Shown here piece by piece: positions 26,466-39,461 of a DNA stretch of 64,000 bases; positions within the stretch are counted from its first letter, which is position 1; each line of letters starts with the position of its first letter. A program made the translations under genes and the position numbers. Where the stretch lies: assembly GCA_951213105.1 (NCBI GenBank), contig OX578145.1, forward strand, positions 6,499,191 to 6,563,190. The letters run 5' to 3'. Origin of the DNA: Amaurobius ferox. Its lineage: Eukaryota; Arthropoda; Arachnida; Araneae; Amaurobiidae. The notes below the pieces were generated by a model. That model did no database searches, was not told the origin of the DNA, and worked only from the letters and a program-made list of their open reading frames with translations.

Positions 26466-27426
26466 ATCGATCATGCAAAAAACATAGATTATGAAACACT
26501 TTACAACTGAAATGTAATGCCATTTAAACATCTCTAAAATGCGCTATATTCAGCGGTGATATATTTTTAATAATCACAGAACTACAATCATTTATTTTAC
26601 TTTGAAACTTCATCGAAAAAAATGAACTTTATTCAAATGACGCCATCGAAATATAAATCGTCTGGCTCTTTATGTAAAAGCACTGAATATTTCATTCATA
26701 CACTTTGATTCCAGACTCCAGAGTTAAATCATTTTGGGTGAAAAAAATTCAGCCATTGTTATACAACTCATCTTACAATAGTTTGTTTACATTCTGCATC
26801 CATTAAAATGAGGCTTCGTTGTAGAAATAATCAAAGTTGGATGATCATTTAAACAAAAAAATAGTGTCATTGCGTTGGTGCAGCATACAGATGCACAGGA
26901 AATATACAAAACTAAAGTGGTTTTAGGACGGATGCAACACTCGATATAAACTTAAAAGACCTTTAAAAATCACGATTTTGACACTGGGAAAAAAGATGGA
27001 TGCCCTATTTTATTTTGAAGTGGGTCTCTTCATATTATATGGGTGTCATTATTATTTTAATTTTTATTTTAAAAACTGCCAAACCGCTTTTACCGAAATA
27101 TTTTTTATATATTTTATAGGATCATTTGAATATTACCTAAAATTTTCGAAGCCATGTGTGAATTTTAATTATGCTTAAAAAATGTTTGAAAAATGAGGTC
27201 CCATAGGGTTCCATGTATTTCATTTTTTTGAACCTGTGTTCCATCCAAAACTAATTGGGTGATATTATTCATTGACATTCCCATAGGTCCCCCAGTCCGT
27301 CTCAACAACATCCTAAAATTTCCTTTTCATAAAGTCATTTTTAAGGCAGTGATTGTGCGAACGGACAGACAGACAGACAGCATGACCAGAGTCATAAATA
27401 CTTTTCAACTATGTTGTAAAGTGTTA
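26466..27426 (-). repeat. F1-family repeat, inverted copy
   Basis: In opposite orientation to 24935-26215, it ends with GACAGACAGACAG and a stem-loop at 27398-27426. With its neighbour it makes a large interrupted inverted repeat around 250 bp of unique sequence. Confidence 0.7.
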
Positions 27427-28085
27427 GAAAAAGGGGGAAATCCTCGAATTGGACCCTGTTAAGAAACTTTAGCAAAAATGCATAGTACTTTGCATATTTG
27501 CATATGCATCGGCAGATCCCAACGTTTATGAATCCTAGGGCTCGTTCAATGGGATTCAATTCTAAAAGAGTAGGAAATTTGCTCGGAGGAAACGAAAATT
27601 TAGAAACTTCATCTTTTTGGGCGATTCATATTGGTTTCCAATTGGGGATACTGCTAAAAGTGTTCATTGTACCTGTAAAACTTTAAAATAAATTTTAAAT
27701 CTAATTTATTACAATATGTCAAATATATTATAATACATTTACAATTCCTTTTCATTCACAGTTCGTTTTAACATGTTTGTTTAATCATTATAAGCACTCT
27801 TATTTCATATGCATTTTGAAAATGGTATTTTTCTGCATGAATCCTCTGTAATCATTTTTTTATGTGTACAATAATTGTTAAACATGGATCATTTCATATA
27901 CATAGTGTCCAATTTTCTTTGCGTTTCTTTATAGAAACGTAAAGAAACGTACCGAGGTAAAGTTTACGTTCGGATACCGTTTTCTATCGGAAAATGTCTA
28001 TTCGAAAATTCGAATTTCAAAACAAGTCATTTCTTACTGGATTCTGCTATTTCAAAATGAACTCTATTAAAAGGAGTTAACATTT
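27427..28085. other. Unassigned sequence
   Basis: No gene is recognised. The 62-codon frame at 27498-27686 shows no domain. Confidence 0.45.
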
Positions 28086-28470
28086 TTACTTTCCTATAAT
28101 ACATGGTAATGGATAGGGAAAGTATTGGAATCGTGTCGAAAATGGCCACTCGAGTTTTCGACGGATCTATACGTTTTGGGACCGCTAAAACACGGAAAAA
28201 TATTTTTAGCATAACGTGTATGTGTGTTTCTGTGTCTGTGCCATGTATGTATGCACTCTGACTCAAAAATGTATGAACCCAATTTCATTCAATTTTACAC
28301 TTGTGGGTGACTCTGATGCTGATTAGATTTTAGTACAATTTCGTTTTTTTTCTTGTTTTTCACGAAATGGCCCGTAAAAGTGTCGTCAAAATCTAAAATA
28401 AAAACTACGAATGCTCAAATGCATCCATTAAATGCCTGTTTTATAGTTTTTGGCGATGAAAAGAATGAAC
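28086..28470 (-). repeat. F3-family repeat, right part
   Basis: The stem-loop ACTTTCCTATAATACATGGT... lies at 28087-28123 and is followed, in reverse order, by the F3 blocks GATCTATACGTTTTGGGACC, a GT-rich tract and 'CACTTGTGGGTGAC'. It passes into a tRNA-like sequence at its inner end. Confidence 0.6.
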
Positions 28471-28535
28471 TCTCACCCTGCCACCTGATGGTTCAGCGTC
28501 ATAACCACTAGGCTACGCGTTGGATTCAGAAGCGT
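28455..28535 (-). repeat. tRNA-like remnant
   Basis: On the minus strand CGTAGCCTAGTGGTTATGAC resembles an A box, and GGGTGAGAGTTCATTC is a weak B box. It is probably a decayed SINE head joined to F3. Confidence 0.3.
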
Positions 28536-30434
28536 GGCCCAAGAGGTATACTCAGTCCTCCAATAAAAAATATTCAATTTGATATGAAATTTCATCCAAC
28601 TTAAGCACGAAAAATTGCTTTTTGAGAATGTATTTTATAAAACACCTCGTTTTGTATAATCCAGAAATCAAATTAGCTAAATGTGTGGTTATACATCCAT
28701 TTATTTAATATAAAAATGAAGTATTTTTGTATCAATGTTATACATGATTAGAGTCAAAATAGAGTGTTTGACTCGCATGATGGAAAAATAATGTGTATTA
28801 ACTTTTAGAAATGTTCTTCGATTCATTAAAAGCTTCAGTGCTTATATCAAAATCAATTATAATATTTATATTCCTATTATTAGTAGTATTGATATGGATT
28901 TACACAATCAAATAGAGCTATACAATTAACTATTTGATAATTTATAACTGAGTGAAATATATAACAATAATTATCAAAGTTTACAGATTCTAATGATGAA
29001 TAGGCTTTGTAGTACATAAATTTGGAGCAGATGATAACAGTGGTCCACAAAAATAGAAAGCACCGCAATTATCTATACTTAATTTAATATTTTTAATAGA
29101 GCAATTTATTTAAAGAGTACATTTGAGTGCATTCACCTTCGCCCCACCCCCTCGAGTTCGTTTCTGGCCCTCGTCAGGTCTTTCGAATTTAGGAACTATT
29201 TATTGACGTGCCATTACAATAGAGTACTGGAAGTTTTCTGAAAGAGAGAACAGGTCCGAGTAGAACTTACATAATGGATGTTTCGAACGCGAATGGCACG
29301 CTCAAGCCGTCTTGTCCATTCTCAGTCGGGCCTTTCATCACCCTGCAAACGATCGGGATCGTACCTTATCGCAACACGCTCCATTCGTGTAATTTACTGG
29401 GCTGCGACCCATTATCTAATAGAGAGCGAATCTCTTATCGTCCCGCACTTGAGAGTTTATTGGGCGCGGGCGGCCTTCTCTCATCGGGACTCGCCTTAAT
29501 TAGCTTGGACGGAGGTTTCCAAGAACGGATACCAAATAGGAAGGGGACAAAAAATATTGTCGATCATTCAAATAGCGTGCGTGTGTTTTTCGGACGTCGT
29601 CAAGCTTTTCAAAACGAGCAGGATGGCGCACTAGTCATTTTAAGTTCGGTTTCAATATTCTGGACTGAAATGACTTAGAACCAGCTGAGACACAGAACTA
29701 GTAAACATAAAAGCATTAAGACCAGTTCCACTTGTAAAATTTAAATAGAATCCTAGTGGCCACGCTTGAGCAGAATGAATCCGGTACCACCTTGAAAGAT
29801 TTTTAAAAGGGTTTCAAAATGGAAATCCTTACAAAAGGTACCATTTCTAAGAGGGGGAGGGGGAATTCCCACACGCTATACGATTTTGGAACAGAGACCT
29901 TCAATGCGAGGACTTTTTATCATTATACTATGTAAATTTTTACAAATTCCATTTGGAAGAAGCGAAATGAGCAATATCCATCATTCGGCGATAGTTCTGC
30001 AGTGATCCGGCAAGTGTTCTATTAGTTCTAAGTATTCTGTTACTAGGTATCTTAATGTTCGGTTCAAATTTGGTTAAAGAAATTGGAATTCGGTAGACGA
30101 ATTGAAATGAATACAAGGAGTGGGGCAGTGAAGGGTGCACACAATTATAAACTATTTTCAAAATACACTTATTATAAAAGTAAAACGGAATTTGAAACTG
30201 AGAAACACACATTTCAAGTATCGGGAAATAACACTTTTTGTGAACTGTACATACTGCAGGAAAAAAAGAATTTGCTCTGAACATACCAGAGTTAATCTCG
30301 GACAAAAACTGTCTCCGAACCTAAGTAGAAACGAAAACTATGAAAAAAAAAAAAAAAAAAAAAAAAAAGCCTGTGGCGAAAGCAATTGAAATTGAGCTGA
30401 AAAGTATTGAAATACAGGGTTATGATCCATTTTT
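28536..30434. other. Unassigned sequence with one less AT-rich open-frame block
   Basis: At 29274-29678 a 134-codon plus-strand frame lies in a GC-richer patch, with a second overlapping frame of 73 codons. Neither shows a domain or splice pattern I recognise. Around 29885-30090 is one copy of repeat R3 (see 32830-33105). A run of about 24 A lies at 30344-30367. Confidence 0.35.
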
Positions 30435-31416
30435 AATACTTTTCAACATAGTTGAAAAGTGTTTATAACTTGGGTCATTCTGTCTGTTCGTACGATAGCT
30501 ACCGTGAAAATGACTTTATTAAAATGAAATTTGAGTATGTTGTTCAGACGATCTGCGGAACATATGGGAATGTAAAGGAATAATATCAACCAATTAATTT
30601 TGGAATGAACCCCAGTTGAAAAAGTGAAATACATGGAACCCTATGGGTTCTCATTTTTAAAACATTTTTAAGCAAAGTTAAAATTAGCAAATTGCTTTAA
30701 AATTTTTAGAAAATATTCAAATTATCTCATAACATATAAAAAAAAAATTAAACAAAATAGGTTTGGTAGTTTTTAAAATAAAAATAATAATAATGACACT
30801 CATAATATGAAGAGATCACGTGACCCACTTCAAAATAAAATAGGACATCCATCTTTTTTCCCAGAGTCAAAATCTTGATTTTAAAGTTCTTTTAAATTTA
30901 TAAAGTGTTCCATCCGTCCTAAAACCGCTTTATTTTTGCGTATTTTCTGTGCATCTATATTTTTCGCCAAAGCAATGACACTATTTTTTAGTTTAAAGGA
31001 TCATCCAACTTTGATTATTTGTATAACGAAACCTCATTTTAACGTATGCAGAATGTAAACACATCAAGCTGCAAGATAAGTTGTATAAGAATGGCTAAAT
31101 ATTTTTAATGCAAAATTATTGAGCTCTGGAGTCTGTAATATAGATGATATGAATGAATATTCACCGATTTTGCATACAGAAGCGGACTATTTTATATCAT
31201 TGTCTTTTTCAATGAAGTTTTAAGCATGGAGTTTGAAAGTACTTTTATTACCTCCATGGTTTTAAGTTTTTAAGTAAAATAAATTATTGTAGTACTGTGA
31301 TAATTTAAAAGATATCACCGCTGAATGTATCGCATTTTAGAGATGTTTAAGTAAAATTGCATTGCAGGTGGAAAGTATTTCCTAATCAATGCTTTATGCA
31401 TAATGGGTCTTTCTTG
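30435..31416 (+). repeat. F1-family repeat, near full-length copy
   Basis: The stem-loop ACTTTTCAAC-ATA-GTTGAAAAGT (30435-30463) is the best preserved of the family. The TCTG tract is reduced to TCTGTCTGTTCG. The right end is GGTGGAAAGTATTTCCTAATC with a degraded ATGCTTTATGCAT. Confidence 0.7.
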
Positions 31417-32829
31417 TTGAAATGCGAGGGAAATTGACGCTGAAGTTCAGATATCTGAAATGGAGAGTACGTTTCAAAATAATTAAGAATCTGAATGAAC
31501 AAAATAGGGTAAACCTTCAGTAGTTAGTGGTGAAAAGGAGCTGAAAAAAGTGCGACAGCCAATAAAAAAAAATTCCAATAAAAAGGATCCCATTGAAAAG
31601 CTGCATTTTCAGACACTGGGTTGCATGACATTAGATATAATGAATTTGAAAAGAAACGCGGTTTTGGATAGCCAAGGAAACGAAAGTGTATAAGCGAGAA
31701 GCGAGTACAAAAACGCTGGAAGGAAGTTAAGTTCAGAAAGTGGCAGTGAACGGAATTCTGGGTGGTTATACATTCCGAAGGATGCGACACTGGAAACACT
31801 GGAACGCCGACGTGTAACTAAAAGGAAAAGGGTAATAAATAGATCCAGATATGGAAGACCGGGTAAAATTTTCATCCGATTCGAAACAAGTTCATGAAAA
31901 CCTAAGGAAATAAAGATTGTAGTGGTTGAAAATGTAAAAAAGTGCTAAATTGAAACCACCCCATAATGAGAGACAAAAATATATATAAAAAAATGTGAAT
32001 GGCACAAGGCCAGAAAGCGGAAAGGCAAAAGAGGTGTGTGAAAGATGGCGGCAAAGAAATTGTCTATATCGCAATAGGAAAAAGTAGGCCGGGGTGCCAC
32101 AGAAGGAAATCCAACGTTATTTGTAAAGAAGGGGCACACGCAGGAGAAGAAAATTGCTACAGATCTCAATTCTGTGCGGATGCGAACCAGGATCATAGGA
32201 CGTACGACTCTCGACACAGGATAGAGATCGTTCGAGGACCCAAGCCTCGAGGGTTTGGATATCGACAGGATAAGATGGATGGAAAGGGAATGATCAATGT
32301 AGAAAATTTTAATTATCTTGGGGGGGCGGGGTTGTAAATAAAAATGTAACGCATAAACTGTAAAAAAGTATTAGAAAATACATAAAATGCCATTTATAAT
32401 ATTGCTTAAGGAATTATAAATGTACGAGTATAAAGTCATACCAATTGCTGAAAAGTATAAAACATAAATTGTCAGTTGTATCATAAGGCTGAAAGAAATG
32501 TTTCACATTTGTTTCATTTGCAAAGTTTAAAGTGTATATCTGTTAAGAGTAATGTAGATTCTTAAACTGAATATTGATTGTACCAGTCTAGTATAAAATG
32601 AAATTGAATGTTATTTGGAGGATTACAAAAATGTGTTTAACTTGCAATGTCATTTTCCCATAACGTTAATATATTGTGTATTTCAGTCAAGAAAGAACCC
32701 GCTCAATAAGTATAATTTGCAAAACTGAAGATCACGACAATTAGAATATAGAAAAGGATTAGCCACAGTTGTTCTTGGGGTGTTCCGGCTGGCAGGTGGG
32801 GGAACATTTTAGCGACTAAAAATATTTAG
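31417..32829. other. Purine-rich unassigned sequence
   Basis: 31420-32340 is strikingly purine-rich on the plus strand and holds basic open frames (a stretch through about 31740-31870 and the frame 31999-32337). They may be remnants of a retroelement, but no motif such as a zinc knuckle or a protease or polymerase signature was seen. The rest is featureless. Confidence 0.3.
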
Positions 32830-33105
32830 ACTGGCCGGAGCGAGTGTAAAGATTCTTTATTATTAAGCTATGCAGATATTTTCTAACCCAGTTCAGAAAA
32901 ATCGCACTCTCGTCAGTTTAATTCAATCGGCAATAGTTTTGCAATGATTCATCAAAGTGTTCACATATTTTGCCAAGGGACCAAGAAATGGGCCTTTCTA
33001 CTGATTTCAGGTGTGTGTGTACCGATCAAAAGAGATGATTGTCATAGTATCTAAGTTATCTCATTAGGTATTTTCATGTTCGGTTCAGATGCAGTACGTA
33101 TTGTA
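32830..33105 (+). repeat. R3 repeat, copy 2
   Basis: GGCAATAGTTTTGCAATGAT and ATTTTCATGTTCGGTTCAGA correspond in order to GGCGATAGTTCTGCAGTGAT and TCTTAATGTTCGGTTCAAAT at 29990-30075. Old and diverged; class unknown. Confidence 0.45.
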
Positions 33106-36100
33106 AAATAAATGTGTTCAGTATGTTTCGAAGTACGCTTACAGACATTATATTTAATTGTGTGTATTTCGATTACGGATAATATAGCTAGCAGTGTAAC
33201 TATATTGCATATAGATTTGCATGTTGTGCAGTGTATTTATGATTTGGGTTTCCAGTGAGGTGAGCTGTGAATAAAGTATTTTAAGCTTTTTAATTGTCGT
33301 GATGACATACGTCTTCGAATCTTAGTCGTCAGGTAATTTTATATTTGTTTCAGATCAAAATTTAATTAAAAGTAGTTTACGATTGATTTGATGTTAAGAA
33401 TCAATGGTAAAATCCTACAACCCAAATTACGAACATAGGATTTAAAGATAATACGATCGAACATACCTTTACCTGAAAATGAGAATATCTACGTATTTTT
33501 TATCTCTCATTCATTAGCTTAATCTCATAAGTGTATACATTTCGCGCAACTTTCATTTGTTTTCAGAGATGTTATTTGGCACATTTAACACAATTGAAAT
33601 ATTTCTAATTATACATTTATGTTACACTTCGTTTTATTCATAAAAACATTCAAACATACATCCTTGATAGCATAAAGAAACGGAAACTACTCGTAATAAG
33701 GGGAGGATTCAGAATACAGTCAAAGAGTCAGCTGACTTCCTTGTCATCTGCAACATTGCCCTTTTACACATAGGCTTGCAATATCTAGGCTATGGTCATG
33801 GCAAATATTGACACCATTTCAAGCCCGACGTTCCCCCTCCCTTAATTGTCATAGATCTTTAAAAGTCCTTGGGAGAGATTTTCAAAGTCTATGGTAATTG
33901 TTACAAACTGGTCCTCGGCTTCTTTCCTAGACCAACTGCAAGACTTTGACAATCCAAACCTCACGTTAAGCGTCAGATTATGTACGCGTCAACTTTCAAT
34001 ACTAGGCTCCTAAGGGTAATTACCTCTGTGATCTCTCCGCAACAACCACTTCTAAAGATCCTTCGAGGCATTGTGGACTTGCAGAGTACGTTTACTTTTG
34101 TCTCACACAAAGCTTGTGCTCAAAATTGTAGAGTTGAGGGTTCGTGATAAGCTGCTAAAACAAAGGAAATATGTCGAAGAGAACAAGCCAAGCAGATATA
34201 TATATAGCTTTTTTGAGGGGGAAAAAATCAGACTGAGACAAACAAATCCTAAATGAAAAAAAAGCTGTACATCTACTTTTGTGAATTCCGCGGAACGAGA
34301 TGGTAATTTTAAAAATCGAGGAATTTGATACCGGGAATTTCATTCTAATAGAAAGAATGACCGAGAGACTATCAATGGATTCCACCCCCGTTTTATGCAT
34401 TTCCTTGCATGACGCAGTCAATAAGTAACAGAAGTTTCCAAAGAGCATGCATAAATGTGTTTTCTTTATTAAATTTACATCAAAGATTAGGCAGCCTATG
34501 CAAATCTTGCATGCTCATTGGAGCAAAGGAAGGAGATAGAAGCAGGATACCACTGGATGCATCCGAAGCGACATTCCAGGGATCGTTTGATCATAATATT
34601 CAAGGGCAAATACACTCATGGCAGCAGCAAAGGAAAAGCAAACCAGAAAACGAGCACCCCTGCAGTGCAATGACTACGCAGTGCAATCTTTGTTTTACCA
34701 ACAATTCCACTCCCAGCAATGCTATTACTACACTACGAGTATCTGAACACAAAGATTCGCCTTCCTATTTTGTGTATTCTTCCGTACTAATGAACGGTCC
34801 TTTTTGACATCGAGATGGGTAAACACTTACTTGAGGAAACATATGAAAAAAGAGTGGATAAATGGTTTAGTTATGCTTGCTATTCATCCTGAAAGGGTAT
34901 TGATTTGCTTTAAAACTTAATGGGAAGATACAGTAAAAATGTTTGAAAGGTAAAATAGTAATTTATTTTCACTGTAATTGAAAGTTTTTAACAATAAATA
35001 TTAAGTTGTATTTCTTTCAATTTATTAAATAACTGTATTATCGAGTCTATATATTATAATTAAAATGACTTACTAATTTTAACTTAATGTCATTTGGAAT
35101 ATAATATTTCAATCACCTGATCGTGTCAATTTTTTCTCTGCTCGTAATACCCATAGATGATCCTTCTTATAAGTATTTCTATTCGAAGTTCTCTGCAGCC
35201 ACCTCTAATATTGACAGAAAGTCGTCCCAACATAGGAATATTTGGAAAATATATGCGGAAATAAGCCATCTCACTCGAACAAGGGCGTCCCAAGGGCCAA
35301 ACAGCATGTTTGCAAAGAGTTTTGCGCATTTTCATGTTGCAAATATCAATTGATCTTTGTATAAATCATCAGCAAAGTATGCCCAGTGGTGTCAATGAAG
35401 AAAAAGTCAAGTTTCAAAAATCAAACCTCGTTTTCATTGAAAGGCGAAGGTATCTTTGCCAGTATTACATCAAAGAAAAACTGCTGTGTGAACAATACAG
35501 TTTGAACTATTTACATCTTTGGAGTTGACAGCATATACAGGAAGTCCAAATTGAATTATCAAGACACATCACAGCTTCGGGAATCTTAAGTGTTTATTGG
35601 AATAGATAAACACGCACAGTCAATAGACAGCACTAAACGCTACCTTCTACTAAATACCGTAGGGAATTGAGATGCCTGCTTTCACGATCAACACGATACG
35701 AGTACATTAAGTTACGCGAATATTTCTGCTACGTGTCCATTCTAAGGATCAGCAATACTCAATCCGCGACTTAACTAAACAGCTATTTAAAACTATAGAC
35801 CAGCTATTCCGGTCGCACAATACATATCTCAAATACAGAGCATCGTATTTGAATACTAATGCGTATTCCCGCCGTGTCTAACTATCGTCGTTCGTCCGAC
35901 TGATAAGCCAATGCGTGCTTCCTATCTTTATACCATGAGATCGGTACCTCCCGTAACGAATTCCAAGGTCCGACTCATATAGTATGCAATTGAGCCAGTG
36001 CATACGTCGAACTTCCAATCTGCATAAAGAAACTTCTCCGTGAAACTCCGTGAGTCGTTCCAGTGGACAGAGGTCAGTTAAAGAAGGTAAGTCGTATTTT

Positions 36101-36882
36101 TGAACTACTTTCAGGAAAATGAGCGACTCGCGATCAAATGATTACGTTTTTCCAGCATTTCATTAGACCTTTCTTGAATATCATTGTTTTAGATTGAGTA
36201 CATTCCAATATAACGTTTACAGAAATGAATCACAGGATAACCCATCTTATAACCGATTTATCTGATAACCCATTTTCGGATGAGTGACGTTTTACTCTAT
36301 TTCTTGTTCAGGTGGTATCCAATAATAAAGCTCGCGTGGGTCATCCGAAAACCTCGAAAATCCGAAAACTGCACCTAAAAAAGATTAGTTAAAAAAATAA
36401 CCACCAAGAGAGGTTGGTCAACAGCACTCAAAATGCGTGATATTTCAGGACCTTTTGGAAGACAAACCTTTTGAGCGTATGGACACCCCACCAATCCTTT
36501 TCTTAATATATTTTTGTAAAACTACAACACTCATAACGAAAATATTCGTTTACAGACGTTTTATTTATTTGCCATCTCTCTTATTCGTTTTGACCCTGAA
36601 ACTCTTATATTTTAAGGGAAGTTTTCATGCATACATACACATTTTTATAGAGTCATATTTCCTTAAATATATTTATCAATCCAATATATTTGTGCCGTAA
36701 TTTTATGGCGAAACAATCGCCCTATTAAAATGCATTATTGAGTAACTCAAATGCACTAGAGCGTGCTAAGGGAGGCAGCAACTGTGAGAAAGCTTCTTGG
36801 CAAACTTTTAATAGCATGCGATAAAATACGAAAATGAATCATCAATGAATGGAATCATCTCTTTTACACCCTGTGTCGTAGC
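33106..36882. other. Unassigned sequence, no gene recognised
   Basis: The frame 34409-34807 (132 codons, plus strand) and those around 35123-35528 show no domain. At about 35540-36080 a less AT-rich stretch has a minus-strand GGTATAAAGATAGG, which could be the promoter of an old LTR, but no paired LTR ends were found. Confidence 0.35.
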
Positions 36883-36952
36883 CCGGCCATCCAAATAGCT
36901 GCTCTAAGTCCTCGGACGAGTCGGGTGGTCTGGGCTTTCGACACTCCTTTCG
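36883..36952 (+). mobile_element. Miniature SINE-tail insertion (copy iii)
   Basis: A 70-bp block (CCGGCCATCCAAATAGCTGC ... GTGGTCTGGGCTTTCG) is homologous to the S1 tail. It is flanked by ACCCTGTGTCGTAGC (36868-36882) and ACCCCGTGTCGTAGC (36953-36967), a 15-bp direct repeat with one mismatch. This is good evidence for retrotransposition of the tail alone, without a tRNA-like head. Confidence 0.65.
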
Positions 36953-37467
36953 ACCCCGTGTCGTAGCGCCACGGACCTTGTGCGGTAACTGGCGATATAC
37001 AGAGATTAAGAAAAAGCAGATAGGGACCAAAAAAGTTGACTTACAAAATGAAAGAGCCATGCTTAATGACTTACAAGGAAACGTTCCCAAGCTAACCTCA
37101 TAGAATTCGACGGAAATTTGACAGGTGTTAGAAGAAGGTGTAGAAAATCCATATTCTGAAAAGTAGCTGCTGAATGGCATTAGGAGAGTAGAGTATGTTG
37201 AAAATTGAACCTGGGTTGCCAGAACCGTACAGTTAGCATCCATTGGCGACTTTGCATTCTTGTAAATGGACGAACACATATAATGTGTTTATACTATCAA
37301 AACGCATTTTATGCTGTATCTAGAGGCGTTAATACTTGAAAAACAGCTTCTTAACTACCACTTGAAAAACAGAAAATGCAGATTACATATACTCGTATCA
37401 ATACTATAGTTTATAAAAGATATAAGTGATGGCAAATGATTGAGGTCGAATGAAAGGGTTAATTTCT

Positions 37468-38508
37468 TTATAAAATGAAAGTGTTACAAATAGGAGGCTC
37501 ATTGAAGAAATGCATAAAACAGAAACATATTTTACACCAGCTACACCGAGCAAATATTTTGGATGCACAATTTTGTTTACAGCAATCAAGTACGTTGTGT
37601 GCAGTAAATACGAACTCAATAGGATCTTCAAAATACTCAGGATGGTTTTCTGTGTATGAGCATGCATGCCATGAATATTTCCACATGTTAACGTAGCGTG
37701 GTGAAGAGAACTGGTTGTGTGCAATGGATTGTACTTTAAAGATATTGTCTCGATGAAATAAATCGATTTGTATTTGTGCAGCCATAACTAAATCTGAAAA
37801 TTTTCGAACGAAATTTTTCCAGACCCAAAAACAGTACCTATCAAGGAATTGTATTAGATGAGTGGTTTTAAGGTGGTATGACAAACAGCTTTACAGGAAG
37901 CTTTGAATGACACTTTTAGGGAGAGAGCTTTATCACAAGCCCAGCTTTTCAAATTCGAATCATGCATCTTTACATGCACGTTTACCGGCGCCTATGTCCT
38001 GAAACTTTTTAAAAACACATTTTTTTTTAATTTCGCATAGTTTGTGCCTCTTATCAACGAATTTGTTGATTTGATTTTCCCACAAATACATTTGGAACAG
38101 ACTTTTTACAAATCTATACCTGCTTTGAACAACTTGTAGTGTGCGATGTTTCATTTTTTTACTGCTACGCCAGTATTCAACAACTGCTCGTTTAGTTTCA
38201 AATGGAGTACGCTGAACTTCCCCATTTTCTACCTCCTCACCCACAAACATTTCATTATTTTCATCTATAATGTCAAAATCAGAATCCTCAAAATCACTTT
38301 CGACAACCGATGACTCGAAATCCAGAGTGTCTTCCACTTCATCACTAACAAACATTACGCAAATAGATTCAGGTTCTTGCAAAATTTCCATTATTTTATT
38401 TTTTACATTTATTTCGGCTTCTGTAAAATCAGTCAGCTCCATTTCTGGAACAGAGAATTGGTGGTACAGCCTCCACACCACGTTAAGCACATTAATATGT
38501 GGTGACAT
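37468..38508 (-). pseudogene. Internally deleted pogo-like transposase
   Basis: The 5' part (38508 down to 37960, 182 codons) has an acidic leader with Glu/Asp runs, then a basic segment (FETKRAVVEYWRSSKKMKHR; RYRFVKSLFQMYLWENQI) that resembles the N-terminal DNA-binding region of pogo/CENP-B-type transposases. The 3' part (37884 down to 37468) resembles the C-terminal end of the same proteins: a WKNFVRKFSDL segment, NQFSSPRYVNMWKYSW and a Cys-rich tail with CSWC. The catalytic DDE core that should lie between them is missing, and stop codons separate the two parts. It is a deletion derivative that can no longer encode an active enzyme. The family call comes from remembered resemblance, not a search. 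Confidence 0.5.
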
Positions 38509-39254
38509 TTTCTATTTGAAAGACACTGCTGATTTAAAAAAACAAATTAAAAAACATCGAGGTATTAAAAAAAACAATTTCAGGCACAAGACTTTTGAGC
38601 ATTAAACAAAACAGTAACACAAAATTATAGCAGATCGTTAATTTGTTTCACTTACATAAAATAATAAAACTGTGAGAAATGCACGATTACACTAAAAATA
38701 TATATTCAAACTCAATTTCAAATACTTTTGAATGCAAACTGTAAAAAAATAACTTTACAACAGATTTCAAGTCATACAGAGAAAACATGGACAGTGCATT
38801 TCCGAATTTGGCGTTTTTCTATGTATACTCGTTAAGTAGGGTTGCATTTGGCATTAAAGATGTTGACTTTTATTAATTTTTTACAGCTTTTCCGTTGCGA
38901 TTCAGCAGCTAATTTTTTCACTGTCGATATTTTGAGCCATCCACTAACGCCTGTCAAAATTTCGTCGAGTTCTATGAGTTTAGCTTGGGAACGTTTCCTT
39001 GTTGTAAATCGCAGGTCCTGTTATTCTGTTCTGCCCCGAATCGTCACTAGTGATGCACATTTTGAACACGGCGAACGTAGACTACTCGGCAGGTTAGTTG
39101 CTAGTTGCACCTGTATTGCACGAACTTGGTGTGTGTTCTTAGAAATGTTACTATCTTCACATATCTGGGGCCTTTTCTCTAAATGTTTCTGTTGATCAAA
39201 TATAACCGCTCTTTCATTTCGTCTTGGGCTCATCTTTTTTATCTATTTATTTTT
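38509..39254. other. Unassigned sequence
   Basis: It may include the end of the transposon above, but no terminal repeats were found. A plus-strand frame at 38842-39195 (117 codons, Cys-rich) shows no recognised domain. Confidence 0.35.
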
Positions 39255-39429
39255 ACTTTCCTTATATACATAATGTATGTTACTTTCCTTATATACATAA
39301 TGTATAAGAAAAGTATTGTGACGGGGTCGAAAATTCGAATTCGAGTTTTCGACGGGAGAGCACGTTTCAAACATCCCTGATCACGAATCAAACATTTTTG
39401 AAGTGATGTCTGTGTGTGTGTGTGTGAAA

Positions 39430-39461
<32 letters not shown>

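Noticed and set aside
36842..37279. A minus-strand 145-codon gene
   Set aside because: Its C-terminal part reads through the SINE-tail insertion, and the rest has no recognised domain.
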